Shown piece by piece: positions 8,360 to 17,938 of a stretch of 64,000 bases of DNA. The translations under genes and the position numbers were made by a program. The notes below the pieces were generated by a model, which saw only the letters and a program-made list of their open reading frames with translations, searched no databases and was not told the origin of the DNA. Each line of letters starts with the position of its first letter. Position 1 is the first letter of the stretch. Source of the DNA: Lewinellaceae bacterium (GTDB taxonomy: Bacteria; Bacteroidota; Bacteroidia; Chitinophagales; Saprospiraceae); NCBI GenBank assembly GCA_020636045.1, contig JACJYP010000002.1, forward strand, positions 421,501 through 485,500. Reading direction: 5' to 3'.

Positions 8360-11300
8360 TTACTCTACTTTTACCCGTATTCCCTTTGAGTGGCTGGTAA
8401 ATTCGGGTGCGTACATACACTGCATGGTGGTGACGCCGTTGCTCATGTCGCCTTTGTGCGTTACCACAAGCGGATACTCGAACACGAAGGTGCCGCGAGG
8501 CAGGTAGTCGATGAAAAAGTGCGTAGCGAGGTCTTTTGTGCTTTCGTAGTAGCCGAGGCCATCCTGCCAGCGGTAGCCGCTGAGCACGTTGACCGGCTCG
8601 AATCCCGCAGCGCGCATATCTTTCAGGTGCACGTATTCCATTGCACGGTCGACACGGATCTCGATACGCACCTTGATGCGGTCGCCGCGGTGCAACATTT
8701 GCCCCTCGGCAACGGGTTTCAACACCGGCCCTGTCGGCGAGTTTTCTTCCAAAAATAACTGCTTGACAATAGTCAGCGGCGTTTTTTGGAAATCGCCGAT
8801 CTTGTCGAGGTCTTCGAAATACTGCCAGTACGCCGCTCCCCACACGATATTGGTGTTCGGATTGCTCACCTGAATGGTGCTCCAGGTGCTTTTGATCTCC
8901 GTACCTGCCCACGATTCTTTGAAATAGCCGGTACCTGGCTCGTATTCCGCGGGCTTGATCGTCTTGCCGCCCAGCGATACCTGCACGGGCTGGTTGTTAT
9001 TCAGCCAGTTGTCGCCGAACAGGAGCAGGGCATAAACGGCTTCTGCCGTCGCTTTTGTGCTCTCCCAGCGATTGGTCTGCTTGTTTTTCAGCAGCCATAT
9101 GCGGAGTTCTTCAACGGCTTTTTGATCCTGACCTACTTCTCCGAACACCTCTACCATCAGTGCCTGCGTCTCCACGGGCAACTGATACCAGTAAAATCCC
9201 CAATCGACCGGCCAGAACATGCCGAGTTCTTCCTTTACCGTGGCGCGCTCACGCAGGCTGGCTACAATGCGCTTCGCCGCTTCCGTGCGACCGGAGCGAT
9301 GCAGCGCCAGCGCCAGCATGCCTTCCTGGTAAAGCCCTTTGCCAAGCCAGTATTTCTCAGCCTGGTCGAGGTAGTATGAAAATTCACGCCCGGGCCTTCC
9401 TTTTTCTGTTTCCGGGAAAAAAGACCGTGCATACAGGTAATGGATGATCATGCCATCAAGGTGATCGTCCTCCCATTTTGCCTTCCCGGCCTGCACTTGC
9501 GCTTCGATTTTCCGGTATTGTTCCGTCATTTTGCCGGTGCAATAGCCCAGCGCGTGATCGGTCATCTGCGCCACATCGGGGTCCTGCGCTGCGCCAAAAG
9601 CATTCAGATGCTGAAGGTGTCCGAATCCGGAGAGAATATGCTGGGTGATGTACCAGCTGTCGCGTCCGCCCGGAAACCATGCCCAGCCGCCACCCGGCAG
9701 TTGGCGTTCGCTAAGAATGTTGATGGTGCGCGCACGCTCGTCATTCATGCGGTTGAGGTCGAACAGGAGGGCAATATTCTGTTTTTGCTGTTCTTCGCTT
9801 TGCGCTTCCAGCACCCAGGGCGTTTCTTCCAGAAGAGCGTACTTGAGTTCCTGATTTTTGCTGAGGTTCGATTTGAGGGCGTCGGTGCCTTTCCAGCGTT
9901 CGTAGATGCGGCGGATGTTCGGCATTTTTTCCACGACGCTGCTTGCCAGCGTGTTGGCATAGAAGCGGCTGAATATCTGCTCTGTACATTCGTAGGGGAA
10001 TTCCATCAGGTAGGGCAACGCCTGCACGGCATACCAGGCCGGGTTCGAACTAAATTCCAGGGTGTATTTTTCCGGTACCCGTGTAGTACTGGCCGGCCCC
10101 GTCATGCTTTCGAACACAAATTTTTTGCTTTGTTTCCCTCGAACCGTGATAGGCAGGCTTTCCGTCACCAGCATGCGGTTGGTGACCACGGGCACTGTAC
10201 TTTCCTCGCCGTCACGGAAGGATTTGCCGTCGGCAAACACCTGCCAGGTGACGGCGCCGGTGAAATCATCGGGCACACGAAGGCGCCATGACAGCGGTGC
10301 TGAGCGGCCAGGTGCTACACTGAAATCGACGCTCTGCTGCGTCAGCCCGAACGCTGCTTCCAGCGGTTTGAGCGTATTGGCGTCGAGCAATCCGAGCGAG
10401 GCTTTGCCGCTCAGGGTTTCCTGCGACAGGTTGCTGACTTTTGCTGAAAACTCCAATTCGTCGCCGGCGCGCAGGAAACGCGGCGGGTTGGTTAGCACCA
10501 TGAGGTCTTTTTGTGTGACCACCTCTTTCACGGATATTCCCTGCTGCAAATCCTTCGTGTGTGCGTAGGTGAGCAGTTTCCAGCGCGTCAGCGCCTCGTT
10601 CATTGTGAAAGACAACACCACGTCGCCGTTGGCATCGGTGTGCAGTTCCGGGAAAAAGAATACCGTCTCGTTCAGGTTGCTGCGGATAGGGGAGGGCGGG
10701 GAAGTCTTTGGCCCGGGCGATTCGGGTTTTTCTTCTTCCCTTGCTTCTCCACTGACCACTACTTCGTCAAAATTCCCGCCATTGTTATCAAATGCGATGT
10801 TGACGTCATTTTCCTTGGCCCTCGCAGGTGCCGGCGCCGACAAGGGTACTGCTGCCCGTTCGAGGGCGACGCCATCAGCCGCAAAGTTTTGCGCGTACAG
10901 GCGGGATCCCCATAGTGGAAAGTTGAACCAGTTCAATTCACGATATTGGCGCTCCACACGTTCGACCTTCATTGTGGCTTCATTATACACGGTAGATCCG
11001 CTGGCACGGAAGCCGCGCAAGTCGCCGATGTTGACCCTTGCATAATGGGTCGGGTAACTCAGTGCGGCCCAGTTGTGCGGCAGGAACTGGTCGAGCGAAG
11101 CGTCGTACATCGCCGCCACCATTTCCGCTGCCACTTTTTCTTTTTTCGGTCCGCTGATGTGCAGGCGCCATTCTTCGCGTTGCCCGGGCGCCAGTTTGTC
11201 GCGGAAGGTTTCATAGCGGATATTCAGGTCCTTGTTGCTCCAGGGTATCTGCAGGAACAGGGGCGCGCTTCGGTAAATGCGGTTGTCCCATACGGAGAAC

Positions 11301-14300
11301 CAGTGCGCTGCGATGCCACCGCGGTCAGATTCCGCGACGGGTATCTCCACACTGCCGGTGCCGCTCAGCCAGCGCGGCTGTGCGAGCATGCCGTCCTGTT
11401 CCTGGGCGAAGAAGAAATGCAGACCTGCGGGCTTGCCTCCCATATGGATGCGTGCCGTTTCACCTGGCTCCAGCATCATTTTTTCCGGACTTGCCGAAGG
11501 TTTTTCGAAGCGGGACCGCTCGTCCCAAACCCGCACGATCTTCCTGATCTCTACTTTTTCACCGTAGGCATCTTTTGTCGTCAGTGTGGCGATATAATAA
11601 CCGGGAAGCGTGCCTTCGCCCATGTTCACTGACTTGCCCGTTGCCGTGTTGAAAGCAGTAATGGCCGGTTTGCCTTCCCCGGGCCAGTTCTCCGGTTCGT
11701 CTTCGTTGCTCCAGGCATATCCGGGAAAAAGGCGGTTCCAACCGCTTTTAGGGATGGTGTGCAGGTCCGGTTTTTCCCAGTAGCGTTCTTTGAAAAATTG
11801 CTCTGGCTCTTCGAGCGCCTGCATGGTGATCTGCCCGCTGGCGGCTTGCGGCTGCCCGGCCAGATTGCGGGTACTCAGGGAAATATTTTTTAGCGAATCA
11901 ATATGTACATCGGTGGAGATACCCCAGTCGACCTGCAATGCAATATAGCCTACCGAGATATTTGCCTGGTTGCTGCGCGTCTCGCCGCTGATATCGGTCA
12001 CATCGGCATACACCGTATAATCGAACACCGGGTTGGCGCTTTTCGGGATGGACCGGTCGGGAACCGCCGTAAAAGGCACGTCGAAGCGCCCTTCGGCGTC
12101 GGTGGTAACAACGCCGTTGGCGATCTCCATCTCCCCGCTGCGCCAGGGTGGTGAAATGCGGCGCCAGTCCCAGTATGGCAGGCGCGCGACCCGCACCACG
12201 CGGTAGCGCACTTCTGCACCGTCGATATTGCTACCGGCGTAGGCTTTGGCTTCGCCGGTCATAGTGATCTGCTCACCCAGCCGGAATGCTTTTTCCACAG
12301 GTTTGAAAGTCACTTCGAATTTCGGCCGCTTGTACTCTTCCACGTTAAAATAGGCATTACCCGCCGCTTCGTCAACGCGGATCGACATTTGCCCCGTCAG
12401 GCCGAAAGCGGGCGCCGTGAATGCGCCATTAAAGGTGCCGAAGGCATTAGAACGCAGGGCGAGCACGGCTTTTTCCTGGCCGTTGACATCCAGCAGTTTG
12501 GCTGTAACACTGCGGTTGGGTAATATTTGGGGCTTTTTCTCCGCATCCAGTTGAAAAAATACCCCTTTGAAATAGACGGTCTGGCCGGGACGGTAAAGCG
12601 CGCGGTCGGTGAAAAAATGCACTTGCGGTCGCGGCACAGGTTCATTATACACGCGATAGCGATACGTATTGCCGATCCAAAGGGTGTCGCCGTTCAGTGA
12701 CAATCGCGTTTCGGCTTGCTGGTTGTCAGGGGTTTGGGCGTCTATCATACCTTTTTCGTCACTTGTAGCACTTGCGAGCAGCCGGTTCTTGCCTTGTCGC
12801 ATATACCTCGGAGCAAAAAACTCTGCCTTGACGCCGGCCAGCGCTGCGCCCGTTGCGCGATCCACGCTGACAATGCGGGTGTTACCCCTTTCGCGGAAGG
12901 GTACGCCCGCCAGTCGCGATACGGCGAAAGTGGCGTAACATACGTGCCCTTTTTTGGGGTCGAAAGATTCGTTAGCAGAAACCAGTACGCAATACTGCCC
13001 GACAGGCAGTGCGTCCAATGCAATTTCTGTGGTGTGTTCCTGATAGTCGCCAGGATTTTTAACCTCCCACTTGCGTGCCTGTACCTGGGGCAATTTTTTT
13101 ACATAGGCAAGCCGTTCGTTCCAGTTCAGGTCTTCCAGAAATTCCGAGTCAAAATTGCCACGCACGACCCGCACGTACACGCGCTCGAGGTTTTTGATGC
13201 GAAGCAGCATCAGTGCGGGTTGTTCCGGCAGGCTGACATCCTCGATGTTGAAAAACAGCGAGGCGGATCTGATCATTTCCAGCAGATTCAGGCATTTTGC
13301 GGCTCCATAAGTACCGGGATGCTGTTTGATGGCCGTTTCGCAAAGTTGCACGGCCCGGCGGGCGTACTCACCCCTGAGACTGTCCGACGGCGCATTGCCG
13401 TACAGGAACTGCGCCAACGCATACGTCACCTCTGCGCCTGCAGGCGAGGCAATGTATTGTTGCTGAAGGGTTTCAAGTGCCTGCCGGTAAAGACTGTCTT
13501 TGTCATCGCGTGCCGAGTTGTGGTAGGCAAATTGCAGGCGCAACAGATCGGCCACGAGTTGTGAAGATTCCGGCCGGCCGGGAGTCGAGAGAATATCGCT
13601 AAACAGGCGTATGGCATGCCACTTTCCCGAAGAGGAGTCGCGGCTTGCAAACGTCGTATTAACGAACACCGCTGCCGGTGCGAAGGCCTCTGCCTGATCG
13701 AGTTGAAAGGCATAGGCCGGCTCGCTGAGCCAGCTGCGGTCATTGGCAAAATGCTCGAGGGCGCGATGGGCAAGCAGGTCGTATAGACTGGGGCGCAGCA
13801 CTTGCCCGGCTATCGTATCGCCGCTGCCGGGCGTCAGGATATCGCGAAAAGACTCGACAGGTATGGAAATCAAGGCTTCTTTGGATGCTACGGACGCTGC
13901 GTAATAGTCCAGCGCCCGCTGTTCGATCTGCGCGGCCGACCAGGTCAACAGGTCGCCGCCCTCCCCGTCGGGTATGGGGGTGCGTTCGCTGATCTGCCAG
14001 CCCCGGTTACCCAGATAAGTAGCATAGAGTTGGCCCAGGATGCTTTGCAGGATGGCTTTTTCGGGTAATGCGGCCTTTTTTTCTTCCTGTTCGAAGAGTT
14101 GCACGGCATTGACGAAGCCGTCCTCTTCGAGTTGGGCGACGTACTTGCCGCGGTATAGCAGCGACTTGATGACCTGCGGCGTATTTCGTTCGCGCGCAGC
14201 CAGGGCCTGTATTTTTTCTACGCGTTCGAGTGCGCTTTTGAAAAGGCCCTGCCGCTCCAGGCTGTCCACGGCTTTCCACTCGGCAGCGTAATCACCCGGG

Positions 14301-14452
14301 TGGCCGGGCATATTGGGTTCGGGCATTTCAGTATCGGGTTTGTGATGATCGGAAGGAGTGGGTTGCCCGGACTTTGCGGCGTATTTGCAGGCCAGCGCGA
14401 GCAGCAATAAAAAGAAGGGAATAAAGGATCGGGGAACTCGGTACTTGAGCAT
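8360..14452 (-). CDS. Alpha-2-macroglobulin-family lipoprotein with CTEQ thioester motif
   Basis: 2030 aa. Signal peptide with lipobox ALAC (Cys22). The mid region carries MG2-type beta-sandwich domains (HFFTDRALYRPGQTVYFKGV), then an A2M domain (FFPELHTDANGDVVLSFTMN, LTRWKLLTYAHT), and a thioester domain with YECTEQIFSRF at Cys1489-Gln1492 (codons 9977-9988), matching the CxEQ thioester. The C-terminal domain (GDRIKVRIEIRVDRAMEYVH, GMYAPEF-like CMYAPEF) is typical of Bacteroidota members. Bacterial A2Ms are thought to trap proteases in the envelope. A short segment NFDEVVVSG resembles a TonB-plug signature just before the A2M domain. No PBP1C-type partner gene lies nearby. Confidence 0.9.
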   Translation of the reverse strand: MLKYRVPRSFIPFFLLLLALACKYAAKSGQPTPSDHHKPDTEMPEPNMPGHPGDYAAEWKAVDSLERQGLFKSALERVEKIQALAARERNTPQVIKSLLYRGKYVAQLEEDGFVNAVQLFEQEEKKAALPEKAILQSILGQLYATYLGNRGWQISERTPIPDGEGGDLLTWSAAQIEQRALDYYAASVASKEALISIPVESFRDILTPGSGDTIAGQVLRPSLYDLLAHRALEHFANDRSWLSEPAYAFQLDQAEAFAPAAVFVNTTFASRDSSSGKWHAIRLFSDILSTPGRPESSQLVADLLRLQFAYHNSARDDKDSLYRQALETLQQQYIASPAGAEVTYALAQFLYGNAPSDSLRGEYARRAVQLCETAIKQHPGTYGAAKCLNLLEMIRSASLFFNIEDVSLPEQPALMLLRIKNLERVYVRVVRGNFDSEFLEDLNWNERLAYVKKLPQVQARKWEVKNPGDYQEHTTEIALDALPVGQYCVLVSANESFDPKKGHVCYATFAVSRLAGVPFRERGNTRIVSVDRATGAALAGVKAEFFAPRYMRQGKNRLLASATSDEKGMIDAQTPDNQQAETRLSLNGDTLWIGNTYRYRVYNEPVPRPQVHFFTDRALYRPGQTVYFKGVFFQLDAEKKPQILPNRSVTAKLLDVNGQEKAVLALRSNAFGTFNGAFTAPAFGLTGQMSIRVDEAAGNAYFNVEEYKRPKFEVTFKPVEKAFRLGEQITMTGEAKAYAGSNIDGAEVRYRVVRVARLPYWDWRRISPPWRSGEMEIANGVVTTDAEGRFDVPFTAVPDRSIPKSANPVFDYTVYADVTDISGETRSNQANISVGYIALQVDWGISTDVHIDSLKNISLSTRNLAGQPQAASGQITMQALEEPEQFFKERYWEKPDLHTIPKSGWNRLFPGYAWSNEDEPENWPGEGKPAITAFNTATGKSVNMGEGTLPGYYIATLTTKDAYGEKVEIRKIVRVWDERSRFEKPSASPEKMMLEPGETARIHMGGKPAGLHFFFAQEQDGMLAQPRWLSGTGSVEIPVAESDRGGIAAHWFSVWDNRIYRSAPLFLQIPWSNKDLNIRYETFRDKLAPGQREEWRLHISGPKKEKVAAEMVAAMYDASLDQFLPHNWAALSYPTHYARVNIGDLRGFRASGSTVYNEATMKVERVERQYRELNWFNFPLWGSRLYAQNFAADGVALERAAVPLSAPAPARAKENDVNIAFDNNGGNFDEVVVSGEAREEEKPESPGPKTSPPSPIRSNLNETVFFFPELHTDANGDVVLSFTMNEALTRWKLLTYAHTKDLQQGISVKEVVTQKDLMVLTNPPRFLRAGDELEFSAKVSNLSQETLSGKASLGLLDANTLKPLEAAFGLTQQSVDFSVAPGRSAPLSWRLRVPDDFTGAVTWQVFADGKSFRDGEESTVPVVTNRMLVTESLPITVRGKQSKKFVFESMTGPASTTRVPEKYTLEFSSNPAWYAVQALPYLMEFPYECTEQIFSRFYANTLASSVVEKMPNIRRIYERWKGTDALKSNLSKNQELKYALLEETPWVLEAQSEEQQKQNIALLFDLNRMNDERARTINILSERQLPGGGWAWFPGGRDSWYITQHILSGFGHLQHLNAFGAAQDPDVAQMTDHALGYCTGKMTEQYRKIEAQVQAGKAKWEDDHLDGMIIHYLYARSFFPETEKGRPGREFSYYLDQAEKYWLGKGLYQEGMLALALHRSGRTEAAKRIVASLRERATVKEELGMFWPVDWGFYWYQLPVETQALMVEVFGEVGQDQKAVEELRIWLLKNKQTNRWESTKATAEAVYALLLFGDNWLNNNQPVQVSLGGKTIKPAEYEPGTGYFKESWAGTEIKSTWSTIQVSNPNTNIVWGAAYWQYFEDLDKIGDFQKTPLTIVKQLFLEENSPTGPVLKPVAEGQMLHRGDRIKVRIEIRVDRAMEYVHLKDMRAAGFEPVNVLSGYRWQDGLGYYESTKDLATHFFIDYLPRGTFVFEYPLVVTHKGDMSNGVTTMQCMYAPEFTSHSKGIRVKVE

Positions 14453-14668
14453 TTGCAGATGTAGATTGGTTAACTATGGTGGGTTGGTGGGTTTCCTTTT
14501 GTCCGGCGACGAAAAAATGCGCCTTTCTCCCGGTATGGATGAGAAACGCGGAGAAATTACACAAGATTCTGCAAAGAACCCGAAAAAGATGAAAAGCCGG
14601 CGGACATGGTCAATGAGCAACCCACAAGACCAGCGGTTAACCATTAATCAATGACATGAAATACAAAA
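14453..14668. other. Intergenic, macroglobulin promoter side to IS edge
   Basis: This 216-bp stretch must contain the leftward promoter of the macroglobulin gene. I saw no TAnnTTTG match, no RNA gene and no supported ORF. The IS1182-type element begins at its right edge. Confidence 0.4.
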
Positions 14669-14709
14669 GAGGCCGTCTCATAAGTCAAACCTATGAGGCG
14701 GTTTTTGTT

Positions 14710-14739
14710 TTTGTAAAGTCGAAGATCGAGCTATCTTTG
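14710..14739 (+). promoter_or_regulatory. Promoter of the IS1182-type transposase
   Basis: TTTG at 14710-14713, an 18-nt spacer, and TATCTTTG at 14732-14739 fit the Bacteroidota TTTG-N18-TAnnTTTG consensus exactly. The -33 box lies in the T-rich tail of the terminal repeat. The ATG at 14744 is only 4 nt after the -7 box, so the transcript would be leaderless. Confidence 0.7.
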
Positions 14740-14743
14740 AGAC

Positions 14744-15751
14744 ATGGCAAAGACAAACAAGCAAAAGCGCCACAACGTTGTCACGTTCAAGCCATATGAG
14801 CAACATCAAGGCCGGCTGTTTATGCCGAGTTTTGAAGAGTTGGTAGCGGAAGATCATATAGTTCGGTTAGTAAGCCGTGCGATAGATGGGATGCAGTTGG
14901 ATAGTCTGTTGAACGCTTATGAGGGAGGCGGAGCGAGTAACTACCATCCAAAGATGCTGCTCAAGGTTTTGGTGTATGGGTATATAGATCGGTTGTACTC
15001 ATCACGACGTTTGGAGAAAGCCACACGTGAGAACGTCAATTTTATGTGGCTCACCGGCCTACAGACGGCGGATCACAACACGATCAACCGTTTTCGCAAG
15101 GGCCAATTGAAGGATACGATCAAAGATGTTTTTGCGGCGGTGTTGCTTTTCCTGGTGGAGGAAGGTATGGTCCGTTTGGAAGATTATCATATAGATGGGA
15201 CGAAGATCGAGAGTGTGGCGAACCGTTACACCTTTGTGTGGGCTAAGCGCGTGTCGGGGCATAAGGCTAAATTATTGGCTAAGATAAATGCCCTGTTAGA
15301 TCAAATTGAAGCGGAGAATGAGCGAGAAGAGGCAGAAGCCGAATCGAAGGACAAGGGAGAAGGTTCTGGCGACCGCTCTGCGGTAGAAGATTCCGCACGC
15401 CTGGCCCAAACGATTGCTGATTTGAACGAGCAATTGAAGGAACGCTTGCCCAAAGACAAGGTTCTACGGCGCAAGATGAATGAATTACAAGACAAGCACC
15501 TGGACAAGTTGCGGGAGTACGAAATGCATGAGGAAAAGTTGAATGGCCGCAATTCCTACTCCAAGACAGACGAAGATGCCACGTTCATGCGCATGAAGGA
15601 CGACCACATGAAAAACGGTCAATTGAAGCCGGGCTATAATGCGCAGATTGGAACAGAAGGGCAATTCATTGTGAATTTTAGCATACACCAGGATGCCAAC
15701 GATATGCCGGCGTTCAAGCCGCACATACCAGGAACTACTCGCCTCAATTAA
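14744..15751 (+). pseudogene. IS1182-family transposase, N-terminal fragment
   Basis: 335 codons remain. It begins with VTFKPYEQHQGRLFMPSFEE, carries the DUF772-type NYHPKMLLKVLVYGYIDRLYSSRR and the catalytic-core YHIDGTKIES, and keeps the SYSKTDEDATFMRMKDDHM and QDANDMPAFKPH motifs. After PAFKPH the frame is lost (IPGTTRLN then stop); reading +1 from there gives QELLASINQ, which continues into the downstream fragment, so a 1-nt indel near 15725-15735 broke the gene, probably before the IS481-type insertion. The stop codon itself lies in the target duplication. Non-functional as encoded. Confidence 0.9.
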
Positions 15752-15752
15752 C

Positions 15753-16990
15753 TGAAGTAGTCACGACTTAATCTGACAGTTTAGGTAGATTTGAATTTGG
15801 AATCATTTCACTATCAAAACTAGATCAAGCCATGACTACTCAGCACAAAATTATCAAAAACAAAGTAGGATTACTTCGCTTAGCCAAAGAACTTGGCAAT
15901 GTATCGCAAGCATGCAAGGTGATAGGCTTTTCGCGCGATTCGTTTTATCGTTTCAAGGAATTGTACGACACGGGTGGAGAAGTTGCTTTGCAGGAACTGA
16001 GCCGGCGCAAAGCCAATCCCAAGAACCGGGTCAGTGAAGGGGTTGAAGAGGCGGTGGTTGAGATGGCCTTTGCTTATCCAGCCTATGGGCAGGTTCGTGC
16101 GGCCAATGAATTGAGGAAAGGAGGCATCTATGTTTCACCTGGCGGGGTGCGATCGATCTGGCTGCGCCACGATCTGGAAACCTTCAAGAAGCGGCTAAAA
16201 GCCATGGAGGCTCGGGCAACGCAGGAGCATCTGGTATTGACCGAGTCGCAACTGCAAGCGCTGGAGAAAAGCCGGGAAGAAAAAGAAGCCCACGGCGAGA
16301 TTGAGTCGCACCACCCGGGTTATTTGGGCAGTCAGGATACTTACTATGTGGGCACAATTAAAGGCGTAGGCCGAATTTACCAGCAAACGTATGTCGATAC
16401 GTATACCAAAGTAGCCCAGGCCAAACTGTACAGCAGCAAGGATGCTTTGGTAGCCGCCGACCTGCTCAACGATCGGGTTGTCCCTATGTACGAGGAGTAC
16501 GGTATCCACCTTCTGCGCATCCTGACCGATCGAGGTACCGAATATTGTGGCAAAAAAGACGAGCATGCCTATCAACTATACCTGGCTATCGAAGATATTG
16601 ACCACACCAGAACCAAGGCTAAAAGCCCGCAGACCAACGGAATCTGCGAACGTTTTCATCGAACTATTCAGGACGAGTTTTATGCCATCGCTTTTCGTAA
16701 AAAATTATATCAAAGTCTCGAAGAACTCCAAAAAGACCTCGATGATTGGATTGAGTGGTACAATCACCAGCGCACCCACAGTGGAAAGTATTGCTTTGGC
16801 AAAACACCTTGGCAAACGTTTTTGGACAGCATACATTTGGCCCTGGAAAAACAACTGGACCAATTACCCTGGAAGGACGCAGCAGCGTTAGTAGAAGATA
16901 ACGCACACGCAGCAGATCGGACAGTCGAAATCAATCAAAACTTCGGCGTCCGATAAATGCCAACTGTCAGATCAAGTCTTGGCTATTACA
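15753..16990 (+). mobile_element. Intact IS481-family insertion sequence, 1238 bp
   Basis: Terminal inverted repeats begin TGAAGTAGTCACGACTTAAT at the left; the right end, reverse-complemented, begins TGTAATAGCCAAGACTTGAT. Both continue ATCTGACAGTT. The direct repeat AATTAAC (15746-15752 and 16991-16997) flanks the element as a 7-bp target duplication. It carries one complete transposase gene and sits inside the IS1182-type transposase, so it arrived later. Clean ends, a perfect duplication and an unbroken ORF point to a recent and possibly still active insertion. Confidence 0.88.
15832..16956 (+). CDS. IS481-family transposase
   Basis: 374 aa with no frame damage. An N-terminal helix-turn-helix (LAKELGNVSQACKVIGFSRD, residues about 15-40) is followed by an integrase-core (rve) DDE domain: GRIYQQTYVDTYTKVAQAKL with the first Asp, LLRILTDRGTEYCG with the second, and SPQTNGICERFHRTIQDEF with the Glu. 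A C-terminal WIEWYNHQRTHSGKYCFGKT closes the domain. A TAGATTTG box (15786-15793) lies 38 nt upstream. The gene fills its element and probably directs its cut-and-paste movement. Confidence 0.93.
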   Translation: MTTQHKIIKNKVGLLRLAKELGNVSQACKVIGFSRDSFYRFKELYDTGGEVALQELSRRKANPKNRVSEGVEEAVVEMAFAYPAYGQVRAANELRKGGIYVSPGGVRSIWLRHDLETFKKRLKAMEARATQEHLVLTESQLQALEKSREEKEAHGEIESHHPGYLGSQDTYYVGTIKGVGRIYQQTYVDTYTKVAQAKLYSSKDALVAADLLNDRVVPMYEEYGIHLLRILTDRGTEYCGKKDEHAYQLYLAIEDIDHTRTKAKSPQTNGICERFHRTIQDEFYAIAFRKKLYQSLEELQKDLDDWIEWYNHQRTHSGKYCFGKTPWQTFLDSIHLALEKQLDQLPWKDAAALVEDNAHAADRTVEINQNFGVR

Positions 16991-16997
16991 AATTAAC

Positions 16998-17738
16998 CAA
17001 CCCATGCCCAAACGCGCCAGTGCAGATGCCGGCTACGGCTCGGAAGAAAACTATGACTATCTGGAAGCCCAAAGCATGGAAAACTATGTGAAGTACCCGG
17101 GCTTTTATCAGGAGCAACTTAAAAAGTAAAAACGACCCCTTCCGGGTAGAAAATCTACACTACAATGCCCAGGAGGATTACTTGGTTTGCCCTATGGGGC
17201 AGCACCTTACTTATCGCCATACAACCAAAGTAACAAGCAAAAACGGTTACCCTTCTTCGGTGCGCGTTTACCAAGCACAACGCTGCGAGGATGTCCCTTG
17301 CGCGGTGCATGCCATAAAGCCAAAACCGATCGGATCATCAGGATTAATCCAAACCTCCAACGCCACAAACAAATCGCTCACCAAAACCTGTGGTCGCTGC
17401 AGGGTATTCGCCTACGACAACAACGCTGTATCGAACCCGAACCTGTATTTGGCCAAATCAAATGGAACCGGGGATTCAAACGATTCTTATTACGAGGATT
17501 ACCAAAAGTTACCTGTGAGTTCGGCATCGTAGCCATCGCCCATAACTTCAAAAAGATGTGGGCTAAACTTCAGCAAGCCCGTAGTGTGCCCCTTCCGCCC
17601 GTTTTACCACCCTCAAACGCCCAAAATCCCGAATATCAACTAAAATTCGCCTTTTTGACCCTTTTTGCCGCTGTGAGCCACCTGCGTGAACCTCAGCACA
17701 AAAACTTCCAAGCCAAGCCAATTCTTGCTTTTGCATAA
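16998..17738 (+). pseudogene. IS1182-family transposase, C-terminal fragment with frameshifts
   Basis: It continues the interrupted transposase: PKRASADAGYGSEENYDYLE up to YPGFYQEQLKK and a TAA at 17127, then in another frame DPFRVENLHYNAQEDYLVCP and MGQHLTYRHTTK, then from about 17290 in a third frame GCPLRGACHKAKTDRIIRIN and EPVFGQIKWNRGFKRFLLRG. These are the normal consecutive blocks of an IS1182 transposase, so at least two single-base indels (near 17122-17127 and 17285-17295) have accumulated here. Not functional. Confidence 0.88.
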
Positions 17739-17788
17739 AAAAAACCGTCTCACAGCATGACTAGTGAGACGGCCTCCTATTTATTTTT

Positions 17789-17938
17789 CCGTCAACCGTC
17801 AACCGTCAACCGTCAACCGTCAACCGTCAACCGTCAACCGTCAACCGTCAACCGTCAACCGTCAACCGTCAACCGTCAACCGTCAACCGTCAACCGTCAA
17901 CCGTCAACCGTCAACCGTCAACCGTCAACCGTCAACCG
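17789..17938. repeat. 7-bp tandem array, 21 perfect copies
   Basis: CCGTCAA is repeated 21 times without error from 17789 to 17935, plus a partial CCG. It lies between the end of the IS1182-type element (12 bp away) and sodA, and its last unit supplies the sodA stop codon (TCA at 17932-17934 on this strand). Perfect copies imply recent expansion or active homogenisation. Confidence 0.97.

Larger units (their letters stand above)
14669..17776 (+). mobile_element. IS1182-family insertion sequence, decayed and interrupted
   Basis: The element is bounded by imperfect terminal inverted repeats of about 40 bp (left from 14669, GAGGCCGTCTCA; right ending 17776 with the complement). Each end is itself a hairpin (CCGTCTCATAAG...CTATGAGGCGG at the left) followed on its inner side by a T-rich run, so it looks like a transcription terminator facing inward. 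The transposase is broken by an IS481-type insertion and at least three frameshifts. Subtracting that insertion (1238 bp plus one 7-bp duplicate) leaves about 1.86 kb, normal for IS1182. I saw no target duplication: the left flank reads CAAAA and the right flank CTATT. Confidence 0.85.
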
